NCBI GenBank assembly: GCA_004431415.1
Contig: QPMI01000445.1
Location: forward strand, 1 to 64,000
Length of the DNA: 64,000 nucleotides
Reading direction: 5' to 3'
Origin: Cyanophora paradoxa
Taxonomy: Eukaryota; Glaucocystophyceae; Cyanophorales; Cyanophoraceae
The notes below the pieces were generated by a model. That model was given only the letters and a program-made list of their open reading frames with translations. It was not told the DNA's origin and searched no databases. The first letter of the stretch is position 1. Each line of letters begins with the position of its first letter. Positions 63,404 to 64,000 of the stretch are shown one piece after another. Both the position numbers and the translations under genes were made by a program.

Positions 63404-64000
63404 CTACGGGCTGATGGCGTTCTCCTCGACGGCGCAGGCCGCGCAGTCCGCCTCCACCCGCAGCGCGCACCTGCCGCCCGCCCGCCCGCCGCCTGAGGCC
63501 GGCAGAGAAGGGGGCGGCCGTTGGGCGGGGCGCGCCCGCTGAAGGGCGGGAGCTCGGCGTCGTGGGGCCGCGCGCGGGGCGACGAGGGGCCGCCGACGGG
63601 GGCGCGGGGCCCCAGGCGGAAGAGCCGGTTGCGGGCGACGGCGCCCCCGGCGCGGTCGTGCACGTACACGCCGCAGCGCTGCGCAACCCCGCGCGGCGCC
63701 GCGTCGGCGGCCGGGGCGGCCTCGGGATGGGCCGGAAGGAGCGCGGGCGGGGCGGGCCTGGTCGTGGAGGGCGTTGGCGAGGAAGGCGGCGCGGGTGCCC
63801 TCGCCGCGGGCCTCGAGGGCGGCGCGCCCGCAGCCGAAGAGCTCGCACGCCTCCACCAACGCCCCCGCCCCCTCGTGCACCAGCACGCCCACCTGCGCCA
63901 CCCGTCGCCCGGCGCGCTGCCCCGGGCGGGGCGGGCGGGGCGGGGCGGGCCTGGGCGCCGTCGTGGATGGCGCAGTGGCGGACGGAGGCGTCGCAGCCGG
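63404..64000 (-). CDS. Right-handed beta-helix repeat protein, 3' end (partial)
   Basis: Runs off the right edge; the stop is at 63404-63406 after EADCAACAVEENAISP. Exons carry consecutive beta-helix coils: GCDASVRHCAIHDGAQ (about 63950-63998), VGVLVHEGAGALVEACELFG (about 63840-63895) with GTRAAFLANALHD, GVYVHDRAGGAVARNRLFRL (about 63610-63665), and GRCALRVEADCAACAVEENA. The G(V/I)xVH(E/D)xAxGxxxxNx(L/I) pattern matches parallel beta-helix repeats of FBXO11/NosD-type proteins. The N-terminal domain that would decide the function is outside the window. Confidence 0.68.
   Translation of the reverse strand, partial: PAATPPSATAPSTTAPRPAPPRPPRPGQRAGRRVAQVGVLVHEGAGALVEACELFGCGRAALEARGEGTRAAFLANALHDQARPARAPSGPSRGRPGRRRGAARGCAALRRVRARPRRGRRRPQPALPPGAPRPRRRPLVAPRAAPRRRAPALQRARPAQRPPPSLPASGGGRAGGRCALRVEADCAACAVEENAISP

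Overview
The window is a piece of a GC-rich, intron-rich eukaryotic nuclear genome, most likely a unicellular alga. The host genes have very short introns that usually start GTGCG and end CGCAG. A pelagophyte-like or other GC-rich alga fits, but I cannot fix the lineage from sequence alone. A much more AT-rich 26.4 kb virus-like transposon, a Polinton/Maverick or Polinton-like provirus, sits in the left half.

Layout. Positions 1-1749 and 28162-30068 are the two halves of one host gene on the minus strand, a UPF1/IGHMBP2-like superfamily 1 helicase. Between them, 1750-28161 is the mobile element. It has a 6-bp target duplication (GGCGCA at 1744-1749 and 28162-28167), terminal inverted repeats of about 816 bp, and a hairpin-capable palindrome at each tip. 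The replication and integration genes lie on the left and read leftward: DDE integrase, protein-primed family B DNA polymerase, GIY-YIG nuclease and primase-SF3 helicase. The virion genes follow: packaging ATPase, a candidate major capsid protein and two penton-like proteins. The right half, mostly on the plus strand, carries a patatin-discoidin lipase (minus strand), a giant repeat-rich fibre, four related fibre or adaptor proteins with exchanged tips, a treble-clef protein and an S-adenosylmethionine decarboxylase (SpeD). Many virion genes share a short AT-rich motif (about TAWAAAGA) directly before their start codons.

The host region from 30.5 kb onward holds, in order: an RNase P/MRP subunit RPP40-like gene (minus); a divergent F-box gene (plus); a Dicer-like gene (minus) with two RNase III domains, the second lacking catalytic glutamates; low-complexity coding sequence and a UIM-rich acidic protein (minus); an unidentified multi-exon gene (minus); a 12-kb gene with about 45 DUF4215-type Cys-rich repeats split by recurrent tiny introns (plus); a formate/nitrite transporter (minus); and the 3' end of a beta-helix gene (minus).

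How the element works, by inference: the integrase inserted it into a coding exon of the helicase. The polymerase and primase-helicase would replicate it, the ATPase and capsid proteins would package it, and the lectin/C1q-tipped fibres with the lipase would mediate attachment and membrane passage. SpeD points to polyamine metabolism. Five reading frames are each broken by the apparent loss of one base, four of them in a G/C run and one (in the polymerase) with no run longer than two bases. This could be assembly error rather than decay. Apart from those breaks the element looks intact and recently inserted.
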